In this document: positions 16,346 through 24,896 of the stretch, in pieces
Numbering within the stretch: the stretch's first letter is position 1
Layout: every line of letters begins with the position of its first letter
Origin: Afipia massiliensis
GTDB taxonomy: Bacteria > Pseudomonadota > Alphaproteobacteria > Rhizobiales > Xanthobacteraceae
NCBI RefSeq assembly: GCF_014203115.1
Contig: NZ_JACHIJ010000002.1
Coordinates: forward strand, 372,001-436,000
Direction of reading: 5' to 3'
Length of the DNA: 64,000 bases
Position numbers and translations under genes: made by a program
The notes under the pieces: generated by a model
The model's database searches: none
Told to the model about the DNA's origin: nothing
Seen by the model: the letters and a program-made list of their open reading frames with translations, nothing else

Positions 16346-16442
16346 TCGCGCCCAGCCGGCCGCGATTGACTCTCGTCGGGTCCCCCTATTCAATTTGCGC
16401 GAACCGGCACAAAGAGGCGGGCGCACATCAGAGGGGAACGGA

Positions 16443-16820
16443 ATGACATTCAGAATTGCAGTTGCAGTTGCAGCTTTCGCACTCATTGCCACACCTGCAT
16501 TCGCGGGCGACCCGAGCGGAACGTGGCTGCGCGACACCGGCGCATCCCGCGTCAAGATCGGACCATGCGGCGGCGGGGCGTATTGCGGCTCGCTCGTCTG
16601 GCTCAAGCCGGGCATCGAAACACCTGCCAAGGTCGGCCAGCGCATTTTCTATGACATGAAGCCGGACGGCACGGATGCGTGGAAGGGCTCCGCGTTCAAT
16701 CCGGAAGACGGCAAGACCTATGCCGGCAAGATGTCGCTGTCGGGAAGCACGCTCACCACCGCAGGCTGCGCCATGGGCGGCATGATTTGCAAATCCACCA
16801 CGTGGACGCGGGTGAACTGA
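16443..16820 (+). CDS. DUF2147 domain secreted protein
   Basis: The 125-residue protein has a clear signal peptide (MTFRIAVAVAAFALIATPAF, cleavage after AFA). The mature part, GTWLRDTGASRVKI followed by CGGGAYCGSLVWLK, and the closing TTWTRV match DUF2147, small periplasmic proteins with a lipocalin-like beta fold and no assigned activity. Four cysteines could form two disulfides. The start at 16443 has a strong ribosome binding site (GAGGGG); an in-frame upstream start does not. Confidence 0.85.
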   Translation: MTFRIAVAVAAFALIATPAFAGDPSGTWLRDTGASRVKIGPCGGGAYCGSLVWLKPGIETPAKVGQRIFYDMKPDGTDAWKGSAFNPEDGKTYAGKMSLSGSTLTTAGCAMGGMICKSTTWTRVN

Positions 16821-16861
16821 CCGCGCGCTGAACCCGAACGCTGGGCGGTCGGTCCGGCGGC

Positions 16862-18259
16862 TCAGGACTTCCGCTTCGCTCTATGAGCGAACGGATTTTC
16901 CTTCTCGCGCAGCGTAATGCGCATCGGCGTCCCGGGCAGGTCGAACGTGCTGCGCAGGCTGTTGACCAGATAGCGCAGATAGGATTCCGGCACGGCGTCA
17001 GCGCGCGAGCAGAACACCACGAAGCTCGGCGGACGCGCCTTGGTCTGCGTGATGTAATTGAGCTTGAGCCGGCGGCCTGACACGGCCGGCGGCGGATTGT
17101 TCTGGACCGCCTGCTCGAACCAGCGATTGAGCGACGCCGTCGACGTGCGCCGGTTCCAGACGCCGTAGGCATCTTCGATAGCGCTCATCAATCGGTCGAT
17201 GCCCTCGCCCATCATGCCGGACACCGCAACCACCGGCATGCCCTTCACCTGCGGCAGCAGATGATCGGCGTCCTCGCGCAGCCTCGCGATCTGGCTCGGC
17301 GCACGGTCCATCAGGTCCCACTTGTTGACCGCGATCACGAGGGCGCGGCCTTCGCGCTCGATCAGATCGGCGAGCCGCAGATCCTGCTCTTCAAACTTAC
17401 TCTGCGAGTCCATCATCAGCACGACGACTTCAGCGAACCGCACCGCGCGCAGCGCATCGGACACCGACAGCTTTTCCAGCTTGTCCTCGATGCGCGAGCG
17501 CCGCCGCAGACCCGCGGTGTCGAACACGCGAAACTCGCGGCCCTTCCACGTCACGTCGACGGCGATAGAATCGCGCGTCGTTCCGGCTTCGGGACTGGTC
17601 AGCAGCCGCTCTTCGCCGAGCAGGCGATTGATCAGCGTCGACTTGCCGGCATTGGGGCGGCCAAGCACCGCGACACGGATCGGGCGCGTCGAAAGGCTTT
17701 CGTCCTCGCCGTCCACATTCTCGAAAGAATCCGGATCGTTCTCTTCGTCATCGTCTTCGACCGGCTCCGGCATCAGCACCCGCAGCGCGTCGTAGAGATC
17801 GCTCAGCCCTTCGCCGTGCTCGGCGGAAATCGGAATCGGATCACCGAGCCCAAGCGCGTAGGCTTCCATCGCACCGGCCTCGCCCGCCTTGCCCTCGCTC
17901 TTGTTGGCGACAAGCACCACCGGCTTGTTGGCGCGGCGCGCGAAATCGGCGAAAGCGCGGTCGTTCGGCGTCAGCCCCGCGCGCGCATCGATCACGAACA
18001 TCAACGCGTCGGCCAGGGCGATGGCCGCCTCGGTCTGCTCCTGCATCCGTGCGGTCAGCGAGCCCTTCGGGCCTTCGTCGAGACCGGCCGTATCGATCAG
18101 CGTGAATTCGAGATCGCCCAGACGCCCTTCGCCCTCGCGGCGATCGCGCGTCACGCCCGGCTGGTCATCGACAAGCGCGAGCTTTTGCCCAACCAGCCGG
18201 TTGAACAGGGTCGACTTGCCGACATTGGGCCTGCCGATGATGGCAATGGTGAAGGACAT
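16862..18259 (-). CDS. der: Ribosome biogenesis GTPase Der (EngA)
   Basis: The 465-residue protein carries the two tandem G domains unique to Der, which helps assemble the 50S subunit. The first P-loop is GRPNVGKS at residues 9-16 with DTAGL at 56-60. The second is GRPNAGKS at about 200-207, with a [14 protein letters not shown] loop after it. A strongly acidic linker (about 168-190) joins the domains, and the C-terminal KH-like domain follows from about 380. The gene is third in an operon-like run with the YfgM-like and lipoprotein genes, matching the yfgM-...-der order known elsewhere. Confidence 0.97.
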   Translation of the reverse strand: MSFTIAIIGRPNVGKSTLFNRLVGQKLALVDDQPGVTRDRREGEGRLGDLEFTLIDTAGLDEGPKGSLTARMQEQTEAAIALADALMFVIDARAGLTPNDRAFADFARRANKPVVLVANKSEGKAGEAGAMEAYALGLGDPIPISAEHGEGLSDLYDALRVLMPEPVEDDDEENDPDSFENVDGEDESLSTRPIRVAVLGRPNAGKSTLINRLLGEERLLTSPEAGTTRDSIAVDVTWKGREFRVFDTAGLRRRSRIEDKLEKLSVSDALRAVRFAEVVVLMMDSQSKFEEQDLRLADLIEREGRALVIAVNKWDLMDRAPSQIARLREDADHLLPQVKGMPVVAVSGMMGEGIDRLMSAIEDAYGVWNRRTSTASLNRWFEQAVQNNPPPAVSGRRLKLNYITQTKARPPSFVVFCSRADAVPESYLRYLVNSLRSTFDLPGTPMRITLREKENPFAHRAKRKS

Positions 18260-18314
18260 GAGTGATCCGTTCGCCCTTTACGGACTTCATGTCAATAAAG
18301 GGGATAAAAATGCG

Positions 18315-18341
18315 CGGTCCCAAGGATTGTCCGAGGGACCG
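18315..18341 (-). terminator. Hairpin between lipoprotein gene and der
   Basis: CGGTCCC and GGGACCG form a 7-bp stem around a 13-base loop in the 97-bp gap between the lipoprotein gene and der. On the minus strand it is followed by CGCATTTTTATC, so it could act as a weak terminator or processing site that lets der be expressed differently from the upstream genes. Functional assignment is inference. Confidence 0.4.
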
Positions 18342-18356
18342 TGGTGAAGGCTTAAA

Positions 18357-18866
18357 TCAGCGCGCGAAACCCCCGCTCGGCAACGGCGCGGGGAAAGAAG
18401 ATGGCTGTTGCTGCGGTGCCGCCTGCGGCGGTGGTGCGGCCTGCTGCTGCCGCTGCGGCGCGGGTGCTGGCTCTGCGTCAGCATCCGGTGCCGTGATGCG
18501 GGTTCGCTTCGGCTTCTTCATCTTCGGCGGAGGCGCGCTGGCATCGTCTACGGGCGTCGGGAACGGCTCGGCTTCGCGGGCCGCAGACCGTGCGGCCGGC
18601 TTTCGGGGCTCCGGCGCAGGCGGCGGAGCCTCGGCCGCCGGCGCCAGATCCTGACGCGAGCCCTTGTACAGGTCTCTCGGCACGCCCTGCTCGACGCCCG
18701 GAACGCCCTCAGGAAATACCGGCCGGCGCTCGCCGGGAACTTTCTTCTTGGTGTCGAACCAGTCCATCATGTCGGTCGGATCGAAGCTGCCGCTGGAACA
18801 GCCGGCAAGCGCGACCGACATCGCGGCAAGAACAGTGGCGGCAATCAAGCGTTGCGGGCGGCGCAT
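18357..18866 (-). CDS. Small proline-rich lipoprotein
   Basis: The 169-residue protein has a lipoprotein signal: MRRPQRLIAATVLAAMSVAL followed by AGCSS, with the lipidated Cys at about residue 23. The mature chain starts SSGSFDPTDMMDWFDTKKK and then becomes low-complexity, dominated by Pro, Ala and Gln. I do not recognise a domain. It sits 12 bases after the YfgM-like gene and before der. In gammaproteobacteria this slot holds bamB, the beta-propeller outer-membrane assembly lipoprotein; this protein is far too short to be BamB. Confidence 0.75.
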   Translation of the reverse strand: MRRPQRLIAATVLAAMSVALAGCSSGSFDPTDMMDWFDTKKKVPGERRPVFPEGVPGVEQGVPRDLYKGSRQDLAPAAEAPPPAPEPRKPAARSAAREAEPFPTPVDDASAPPPKMKKPKRTRITAPDADAEPAPAPQRQQQAAPPPQAAPQQQPSSFPAPLPSGGFAR

Positions 18867-18878
18867 CGATGTCTCGCT

Positions 18879-19532
18879 TCAGCTTTTCGCTGCGGGCGGC
18901 AGCAGGGCCTGCAATGCTTCGGCGCGGCTGCGCATGCTCGCCGGCGTGCGGGCATCGTTGCCGATCATGTCGAGCCACTGGCGCGCGGCGGTGGCGTCAT
19001 TCGCACGGTACGCCGACAACGCGAGCAGTTCGCGCGCGGTATGCCGGAAGGTCCGCCCCTCGCCGGTTGCCGGCTCAAGCCGCTGACGCATCTCCGCGTA
19101 GGGCTCGGTTTCCATCATCAGGCTTGCGGCGCGAATGCGCGCGAGATCCTGTTCCGTCACCGCGATGCTCGGATCGGCAGCAATGCCGTCGTAAAGCTTG
19201 GCCGCAGCCTTCGGATCGGCAGCAGCGGCATCCGCAGCGGCGCGCAGACGCGCCAGCCCGCGATAGCCCCTGGAACCGTCAGCCGCGATCTTCGCGAAAG
19301 CCGCCTCCGCCTCGGTCTTCTTGCCCTGCTCGGACAGCCCGATGGCAGCCTCGAAGGCCGATCCGGCCTCCGCGGCCTTCTTGGCTTCGAGGTATTGGTA
19401 GCCACGCCAGCCGCCAACGCCGGCGACAATGAGAATCGCAGCGGCGATGATGAAGATCGAATATCGCTCCCAGAGCTTCTTGAACTGCTCCCGGCGCAAG
19501 TCTTCATCTATTTCATTAAATATTTCAGACAC
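18879..19532 (-). CDS. YfgM-like membrane-anchored TPR protein
   Basis: The 217-residue protein has a short cytoplasmic start, one membrane helix (about residues 26-46, IFIIAAAILIVAGVGGWRGY), and a periplasmic helical part rich in Ala with TPR-like repeats. This is the YfgM/TPR_21 pattern; the E. coli protein is an ancillary SecYEG-associated factor. The gene begins with GTG. It heads the run with the lipoprotein and der genes. The exact role in alphaproteobacteria is inference from synteny. Confidence 0.8.
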   Translation of the reverse strand: MSEIFNEIDEDLRREQFKKLWERYSIFIIAAAILIVAGVGGWRGYQYLEAKKAAEAGSAFEAAIGLSEQGKKTEAEAAFAKIAADGSRGYRGLARLRAAADAAAADPKAAAKLYDGIAADPSIAVTEQDLARIRAASLMMETEPYAEMRQRLEPATGEGRTFRHTARELLALSAYRANDATAARQWLDMIGNDARTPASMRSRAEALQALLPPAAKS

Positions 19533-19754
19533 TTAACTGTCCCGCCCGGTATGTTTGGAAAACGTGTGAACCCGTCGTCTGCCACGCGGTTGGCGCGGCT
19601 CCCCTATGTGACGGTGGCGGATACAGTACCGGTATGGCGGCGACAAGGCAAAGTCAGCCGGATCAAAGCGTTAACACTGTTTTGGAACGTGCGCGCGTCC
19701 CCATCGTTGCTTTACCCCGGCTGGCTGCTACAACCCGCGGCATCAGGAGATTCC

Positions 19755-19961
19755 ATGGCACACAACTTTTCGATAAACGAAGACGTTCGTCACCAAGGTC
19801 AGGGCCCCCAAGGCCGCGCCGAGAAAGTCCAGTCGGACGTCTACACGATCGTGGGCTGCATGCCGATCGAGGCGGACGGACGCCTGCGCTATCGCATCCG
19901 AAGCAAGACCGAGAACGTCGAGCGGATCGTGACCGAAGAGCAGCTCAGCCGGTCGCAGTAA
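19755..19961 (+). CDS. Conserved small hypothetical protein
   Basis: This 68-residue protein begins MAHNFSINEDVRHQGQGPQG and continues with a basic, strand-rich part (YTIVGCMPIEADGRLRYRIR). AGGAGA lies five bases before the ATG at 19755, a good ribosome binding site. I recognise no named domain. The last 17 bases overlap the end of the convergent AraC-type gene. A role is not predictable; the length and composition suggest a small soluble protein. Confidence 0.65.
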   Translation: MAHNFSINEDVRHQGQGPQGRAEKVQSDVYTIVGCMPIEADGRLRYRIRSKTENVERIVTEEQLSRSQ

Positions 19962-20328
19962 GCCAGACGTCGAGTCCGCGCCGCCCATAGCGCAGATCGG
20001 ACGGCGTGCAGCCGTAGCGCTTGCGGAAGACCCGGTTGAAATAAGAGATATCGTTGAACCCGCACTTCAGCGCGATGGCGCTGATCGAGTGACTGCGCGA
20101 CTCCGGATCGGTCAGGATCTGTAATACTTTTTCGATGCGAATATCGAGAACGTACGTCGCGAACTTCGCGCCCTCGGCAGCGAACAGCTTTCTGACGTAG
20201 CTTGACGAAATGCCCTGCTGTGCCGCGACGTCTGCGAGACATAGCGACGGATTGTCTATCTCGGTCAGGATATACGCCCTGATCGCGCTCATCCGCGACC
20301 CGCGCGTGACGACAAAGCAACCGTCCAT
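19945..20328 (-). CDS. AraC-type DNA-binding domain protein, HTH only
   Basis: The 127-residue protein consists almost wholly of the AraC double helix-turn-helix: SLCLADVAAQQGISSSYVRK for the first helix pair and ISAIALKCGFNDISYFNRVF followed by KRYGCTPSDLR for the second. Full AraC regulators have 250-300 residues with an N-terminal sensor, which is missing here. The 130 bases upstream do not restore an N-terminal domain in any frame that I can see. It may be a naturally short regulator or the surviving end of a larger gene. It overlaps the convergent 68-residue gene by 17 bases. Confidence 0.75.
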   Translation of the reverse strand: MDGCFVVTRGSRMSAIRAYILTEIDNPSLCLADVAAQQGISSSYVRKLFAAEGAKFATYVLDIRIEKVLQILTDPESRSHSISAIALKCGFNDISYFNRVFRKRYGCTPSDLRYGRRGLDVWLTATG

Positions 20329-20723
20329 GCAAACATTCCCGTTGAGAGCGAAGCTGCTCCAACGATGGGTCGCGCAAGCGCTTCAATGGGTTCAAATCGC
20401 AGCGCAGGTTGTGTGCGGTCGAGCGACGTTTGAAAACAGTGTCGCAAACGTCGCGCGATGAATCTTCAGCTTCAAAGACTTTCGCCCGCGAGCGCGCCGG
20501 TTTTCATTTCCTCATAGCCCTCACAGCGAGCGGGAAGAGACGCATCGTGTCATCGTCTGCGTCGCGTCTTTAAGCCAGCAATACTGACCTACCTCTCGCT
20601 AAATCGCTCTCGGAGCGTGACTTCCCGGTGACAGCCATCGCCGGCTTTTTGTGGTGGTATTTTCTTAAGGGCATTTCCGGCTCGACTGCCAAACTCAGAC
20701 ATTTTTTTAATGGGGAGTGCATC
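20329..20723. other. 395-bp noncoding stretch between AraC-type gene and porin
   Basis: No credible gene. It holds the divergent promoter regions and an imperfect inverted repeat (AGACGC near 20537 and GCGTCT about 25 bases on). The last bases before the porin contain a T-run and TGGGGAG, the porin ribosome binding site. The long leader suits a highly expressed outer-membrane gene. Confidence 0.5.
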
Positions 20724-21479
20724 ATGCGGAAATTACTTGCGACAGCGGCCTTCGTGGCCTTCACAATCACCAGTGCATCTGCCGCGGACATGGCGCCGCG
20801 GTACAAGGCCCCTCCACCGATTGTTGCTCCTGTCTGGAGCTGGACCGGCTTCTACGCAGGTCTCCATGTCGGCGGCGGATTCAGCGACACCAATGTCGTG
20901 GCCACCAACCAGTTGTTCCCCGCTTTCGATCCCGGCCTTCTGGGGACCGACGGCAGTGGCGTCGTCGGCGGCGGTCAGATTGGTTACAACTGGCAATTCG
21001 CGCCGAACTGGCTCCTCGGCATCGAGGGCGATATTTCCGGAACGGGAATCCGCAACAACGCCAGTGCACTCATCACCGTCGGTGGTGCCCCGATCGCTCC
21101 GTTCGGCTTCAACCATCTCGCCGATCGCAGTATCGACTGGATGGCGAGCATCCGCGGCCGGCTCGGCTGGGTGTGGGATCGCTGGCTGGTGTACGGGACC
21201 GGCGGCGCGGCATGGGCCGACGTCAACTACCGCACCGACTTTACCGGCTTTGGCACCAACAATCCGATCAGCACCAACGTGACTCTGTCAGGCTGGGTCG
21301 CCGGCGGCGGTGTGGAGTACGCGGTTTCGAACAACTGGACCGTGCGCGCCGAGTATCTCTACTACGATTTTGGCGACGAGACCGTTGCCAATCCGACAAT
21401 TACACCCGGCTTCAACTACCTGACCACGTTCGACAACAAGATTCATGTCGTGCGTGCGGGTGTGAACTACAAGTTCTGA
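20724..21479 (+). CDS. Outer-membrane beta-barrel protein (Omp25/RopB type)
   Basis: The 251-residue protein has a signal peptide ending SASA, a short linker (PRYKAPPPIVAPVWSWTGFY) typical of rhizobial outer-membrane proteins, and alternating beta strands such as GGGQIGYNWQFAPNWLLGIE. It ends with phenylalanine (NYKF), the sorting signal recognised by the BAM complex. It is an eight-stranded OmpA-like barrel with no periplasmic anchor domain, probably structural. The start at 20724 has GGGGAG seven bases upstream. A strong terminator lies 67 bases after the stop. Confidence 0.9.
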   Translation: MRKLLATAAFVAFTITSASAADMAPRYKAPPPIVAPVWSWTGFYAGLHVGGGFSDTNVVATNQLFPAFDPGLLGTDGSGVVGGGQIGYNWQFAPNWLLGIEGDISGTGIRNNASALITVGGAPIAPFGFNHLADRSIDWMASIRGRLGWVWDRWLVYGTGGAAWADVNYRTDFTGFGTNNPISTNVTLSGWVAGGGVEYAVSNNWTVRAEYLYYDFGDETVANPTITPGFNYLTTFDNKIHVVRAGVNYKF

Positions 21480-21545
21480 TTATTGAGCGGCGCGGCCTCA
21501 TGGTCGCGCCGGACGTCTTCATCGTTTCTCCAACTTCACAAACTC

Positions 21546-21575
21546 AAGCCCGGCATTGCGCCGGGCTTTTTGTTG
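21546..21575. terminator. Terminator between porin and panB
   Basis: A perfect 9-bp stem (AAGCCCGGC / GCCGGGCTT) with loop ATTGC is followed on the plus strand by TTTTGTTG. On the minus strand the AA pairs give a short T-run as well, so it can end both the porin and the convergent nnrU-panB transcripts. Confidence 0.88.
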
Positions 21576-21599
21576 TGTCGCAGGTTGTGCGGCAGAGTC

Positions 21600-22448
21600 T
21601 CAGCCCTTCGGCTTGATGCCGTAGACGTGCTCCGGCCCCGGGAATGCGCGCGAGCGGACTTCTTTCGCATAGTCCTGGATGGCAGCCTCGATGCCGGGAC
21701 CGAGATTGCCATAGCGCTTGACGAACTTCGGCACCCAAGGCGACAGGCCGAGCATGTCCTCCAGCACCAGCACCTGGCCGTCGCACGCATTGCTTGCGCC
21801 GATGCCGATGGTCGGGACCTGCACGATCTCGGTGATGCGTCGCGCCAGCGGCTCCGCCACGGCTTCCACCACCATCGAGAAGGCACCGGCCTGGGCAACC
21901 GCGATGGCATCCTGCTGAAACGGACCACTGCCGTTCTCGCCCGCCGCGATCTTGATGGCTTCGTCCTTGCCCTGCGACTTGAAGCTGCCGAGCGTGTTGA
22001 TCGACTGCGGCGTGAGGCCGATATGGCCCATCACCGGAATCCCGCGCGTGGTGAGAAACTCGATGGTCTCCGCCATGCGCACGCCGCCTTCCATCTTCAC
22101 GGCGCCGCAATGGGTTTCCTTCAGCACACGCGCGGCCGAATGAAACGCCTGCTCCTTCGAGGCCTCATACGATCCGAACGGCATGTCCACCACGACGAGC
22201 GCCTCTTTCGAGCCGCGCATCACCGCGCGGCCTTGCAGGATCATCATGTCGAGGGTGACCGGCACCGTCGTCTCGAAACCGTGCATCACGTTGCCGAGCG
22301 AGTCGCCGACCAGGATGACATCGCAATACCGGTCGACCAGTGCTGCGGTATGCGCGTGATACGACGTCAGCATCACGATCGGGTCGCCGCCCTTGCGCTT
22401 GAGGATATCGGGCGCGGTCTTGCGCTTCACCGCTGTTTGCACGGACAT
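21600..22448 (-). CDS. panB: 3-methyl-2-oxobutanoate hydroxymethyltransferase
   Basis: PanB transfers a hydroxymethyl group from methylene-tetrahydrofolate to 2-oxoisovalerate, giving ketopantoate for pantothenate and coenzyme A. The 282-residue protein has the (beta/alpha)8 motifs: [27 protein letters not shown] with the metal-binding Asp, [17 protein letters not shown] with the substrate lysine, and [10 protein letters not shown]. Length and motifs are standard. The start is three bases after the stop of the nnrU-like gene, so the two form one unit. No panC is nearby. The substrate 2-oxoisovalerate is made by IlvD, encoded at 38.5-40.3 kb. Confidence 0.96.
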   Translation of the reverse strand: MSVQTAVKRKTAPDILKRKGGDPIVMLTSYHAHTAALVDRYCDVILVGDSLGNVMHGFETTVPVTLDMMILQGRAVMRGSKEALVVVDMPFGSYEASKEQAFHSAARVLKETHCGAVKMEGGVRMAETIEFLTTRGIPVMGHIGLTPQSINTLGSFKSQGKDEAIKIAAGENGSGPFQQDAIAVAQAGAFSMVVEAVAEPLARRITEIVQVPTIGIGASNACDGQVLVLEDMLGLSPWVPKFVKRYGNLGPGIEAAIQDYAKEVRSRAFPGPEHVYGIKPKG

Positions 22449-22451
22449 GTC

Positions 22452-23036
22452 TTAAGCTCCAATCACAGGGACGCCGATCACGAGAGGATGGAATGCGAAG
22501 GCCAGCGCCGCGTAGACCACGACGCCGACCGCGACCGCGATCAGATCGTTGCCGACACCGCCGACCGGAATGGGCGGCGCGCCAGGATCTTCGCGGCGCT
22601 TGAGCGAAATGCGGTCGTACACGGCCCATGCGAGCACGGACCCGAACAGGATGATCGATCCCAGATCGCCATTGGACATCAGATGTAGCAGCGCCCACAG
22701 CTTCACGCCGGCCAGCATCGGATGCTTCAGTTTCAGGTAGATGTTGCCGCGGATATAGGACGCCACCACGAGGATGACCGCCGGCAGCATCAACGCCAGC
22801 GCGAGGTGCCGCATGGCGACCGGCGGATACCAGACGTTGATCCACTCCGTCGCGCGATAGCGGCTGAAGCCCCACACGATCAGCGCGAGCCCTGCGAACG
22901 ACACCACCGTATAGAGAATCTTGTAACCGCCCTCGCCGAGCCGCGCGATGGCCGCCGCGCGCGGACCACGCAACGTGGTCAGCGTATGGACGCCGAGAAA
23001 CAGCGCCAATCCGGCGATGAGGATCAACAAGCCCAT
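22452..23036 (-). CDS. NnrU family membrane protein
   Basis: The 194-residue protein starts MGLLILIAGLALFLGVHTLT and has five to six membrane helices. HPMLAGVKLWALLHLMSNGD is the recognisable NnrU family motif with conserved His residues. NnrU was first linked to nitric-oxide metabolism, but the family is wider and relatives resemble isoprenylcysteine-methyltransferase-fold membrane proteins. No denitrification gene is close. I use the internal Met at 23036; the longer frame adds an arginine-rich start that does not fit. Confidence 0.8.
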   Translation of the reverse strand: MGLLILIAGLALFLGVHTLTTLRGPRAAAIARLGEGGYKILYTVVSFAGLALIVWGFSRYRATEWINVWYPPVAMRHLALALMLPAVILVVASYIRGNIYLKLKHPMLAGVKLWALLHLMSNGDLGSIILFGSVLAWAVYDRISLKRREDPGAPPIPVGGVGNDLIAVAVGVVVYAALAFAFHPLVIGVPVIGA

Positions 23037-23212
23037 GTGCCGCCTCCGTCCCGACCTGCCCGCAGCGGTTTTCGGCACCGCCTTCCGGGAGTTTCCACCG
23101 CGCGCGGGACCCTGTTAAAGTCCGGCGGCGCTGTGCCCCGGTATCACTTTTAGGGTGCGGCGCGCAATGCCGCTTCCGCATCGCAACCCTGCTCCAAATC
23201 TTCCCTGGCCTT

Positions 23213-24187
23213 ATGAAATCCCTTGCAATCGCCGCACTCGCGCTGGCTCTCGCCGCGCACGCCTCGAACGCCCATGCGGCGGAGCCGGCGTGGCCGCCGA
23301 AAATCGTGAAAATCATCGTGCCCTATGCGCCGGGCTCGACGCCGGATCTGGTCGGGCGGATCGTCGCTGACGACCTGCAGGCGCGCCATCCGGGCGCGAG
23401 CTTCATCGTCGAGAACAAGCCGGGTGCCGGCGGCAATATCGGCACCGACGCCGTCGCCAAGGCCGCGCCCGATGGTGCCACGCTCGGCATCAGCCTCGGC
23501 GGGCCGCTTGCCATCAACACGCTGCTGTTCTCCAAGCTGCCCTACGATCCCGCGAAGGATATCGCGCCCATCACAATGCTCACCTCGCTGCCGAGCGTGC
23601 TGGTGGTGCCCGCGAGCCTGAATCTCAATTCGGTGGCGGAGTTCGTCGCCGCCGTGAAGCGCGATCCGGCAAAATTCGCGTTCGGCTCGATCGGCGCAGG
23701 TTCGCTGTCGCACCTGACCATGGAAGCCATCGCGCAGCGCGCGGGCGCCGCGATGGTGCATATCCCCTATGGTGGCTCGCCGCAGGCGATCACCGCCGTG
23801 ATCCGCGGCGATGTGCAGGCCGCGTGCCTGCCCGCCATCGCGGTGACGCCGCAACTCGCAGGCGGCAAGGTGAAGATTCTCGCGGTCGCGACCGCGCAGC
23901 GCTCGCGTTTCCTGCCCGACGTGCCGACGCTGAAGGAAAGCGGCATCGACGTCGAATCCGATGCGTGGAATGCGTTGATCGCTCCCGCAGGCACGCCACC
24001 CGCCATGATCAAACAGATCAACGACGAGGTGCACGACATCCTGACCAAGCCAAGCGTGCGCGAGCGGCTGGAGACGCAGCAGATCGAACCGACGCCCTCG
24101 ACGCCGGGCGCTTTGCGCGCGCGGATGGACGCCGAGATCAAGCTGTGGTCCGATGTCATCAAGCGCGGAGATATTCGGATCAACTAG
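23213..24187 (+). CDS. Bug/TctC family solute-binding protein
   Basis: The 324-residue protein has a signal peptide (MKSLAIAALALALAAHASNA) and the Bug/TctC fold: WPPKIVKIIVPYAPGSTPD at the start of the mature part, ENKPGAGGNIGTDAVAKAAP, and NSVAEFVAAVKRDP. Members bind carboxylates or other small organic acids in the periplasm for tripartite tricarboxylate transporters. No TctA/TctB membrane gene is present here, as is common for this greatly expanded family. The ligand cannot be predicted. A palindromic repeat follows it. Confidence 0.92.
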   Translation: MKSLAIAALALALAAHASNAHAAEPAWPPKIVKIIVPYAPGSTPDLVGRIVADDLQARHPGASFIVENKPGAGGNIGTDAVAKAAPDGATLGISLGGPLAINTLLFSKLPYDPAKDIAPITMLTSLPSVLVVPASLNLNSVAEFVAAVKRDPAKFAFGSIGAGSLSHLTMEAIAQRAGAAMVHIPYGGSPQAITAVIRGDVQAACLPAIAVTPQLAGGKVKILAVATAQRSRFLPDVPTLKESGIDVESDAWNALIAPAGTPPAMIKQINDEVHDILTKPSVRERLETQQIEPTPSTPGALRARMDAEIKLWSDVIKRGDIRIN

Positions 24188-24207
24188 AAAGCTCTACCCT
24201 CTCAACT

Positions 24208-24331
24208 CGTCGTCCCCGCGAAAGCGGGGACCCATAACCACTAAACGACGCGACGATGGCAAGAAGGCCGCTCCAGCATCTCTGCCGAACCGATGATCCA
24301 GGGAGTATGGTCCCCGCTGAGCGGGGACGAC
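24208..24331. repeat. GTCCCCGCGAAAGCGGGGAC REPIN-like element, copy A
   Basis: The left end, CGTCCCCGCGAAAGCGGGGAC followed by CCATAACCA, is itself a hairpin. The right end is a diverged copy in the opposite orientation (GGGAGTATGGTCCCCGCTGA ... GGGGACGAC), so the 124-bp element has terminal inverted hairpins. Copies B, C and D lie at 49296-49408, 62975-63100 and 63821-63945, all with the same internal order. Confidence 0.85.
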
Positions 24332-24375
24332 ACCGAGTGTTAGTTACCGACAACGACAAAACAAAGAGGAACGCC

Positions 24376-24831
24376 ATGAACGCCCCTGCCACCGTCGCCT
24401 TCGAGCGCAGCCACGACATCATCATCAACGCTCCGGCGAAGGCGGTGTTCGACTACGTCACCAATCCGCAATCCTGGCCGGAGTGGCTGGCGGCATCGCA
24501 TCACATCGACAGCGAGAACCGACCGCTTGAGACGGGCGAGCTGTTTCACGAAAAATGGCACATCCGCTCTGGAGAAGTTTCGCTGAATTGGATCGTGCGC
24601 AGTTGCGTCAGCCCGAAGCTGTGGATCGTACAGGCCGAGACCGATTTCATCGGCCCCATCGTCGTTCAATACACCTGCGAGGACGTCGATGGCGGCACGA
24701 AGTTCACCCGCACCCTGCGCAACCCTGCGCGCAAGAAGCCTCCGACGGACGAACAGATCGCAGCGATGGATGCGGAAGCCGCGGTGGGACTGGGAAATAT
24801 CAAGGCGAATGTGGAGAAGCGGGCGGGCTGA
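24376..24831 (+). CDS. SRPBCC family protein (polyketide cyclase/dehydrase type)
   Basis: The 151-residue protein fits the START/Bet v 1-like SRPBCC fold: HDIIINAPAKAVFDYVTNPQ at the start, SWPEWLAASHH, and a C-terminal long helix beginning DEQIAAMDAEAA. These proteins form a deep hydrophobic cavity that binds a lipid or polyketide-like ligand; catalytic activity varies. AGAGGA precedes the ATG at 24376 by six bases. The gene stands between the repeat and the enolase-superfamily gene and may be co-transcribed with the latter (65-base gap). Confidence 0.85.
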   Translation: MNAPATVAFERSHDIIINAPAKAVFDYVTNPQSWPEWLAASHHIDSENRPLETGELFHEKWHIRSGEVSLNWIVRSCVSPKLWIVQAETDFIGPIVVQYTCEDVDGGTKFTRTLRNPARKKPPTDEQIAAMDAEAAVGLGNIKANVEKRAG

Positions 24832-24896
24832 ACGCGGGCTCATTCTTAATTCATCTGCGCGGAATCCTCGCCTAGACAGATCGGGAGGTGTCTGCA

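Noticed and set aside
24208-24331. Possible CRISPR-like or transposon terminal repeats at the GTCCCCGCG element
   Set aside because: The hairpin ends are inverted relative to each other, copies are kilobases apart, no spacer periodicity and no transposase or cas genes are present; REPIN-like fits better.
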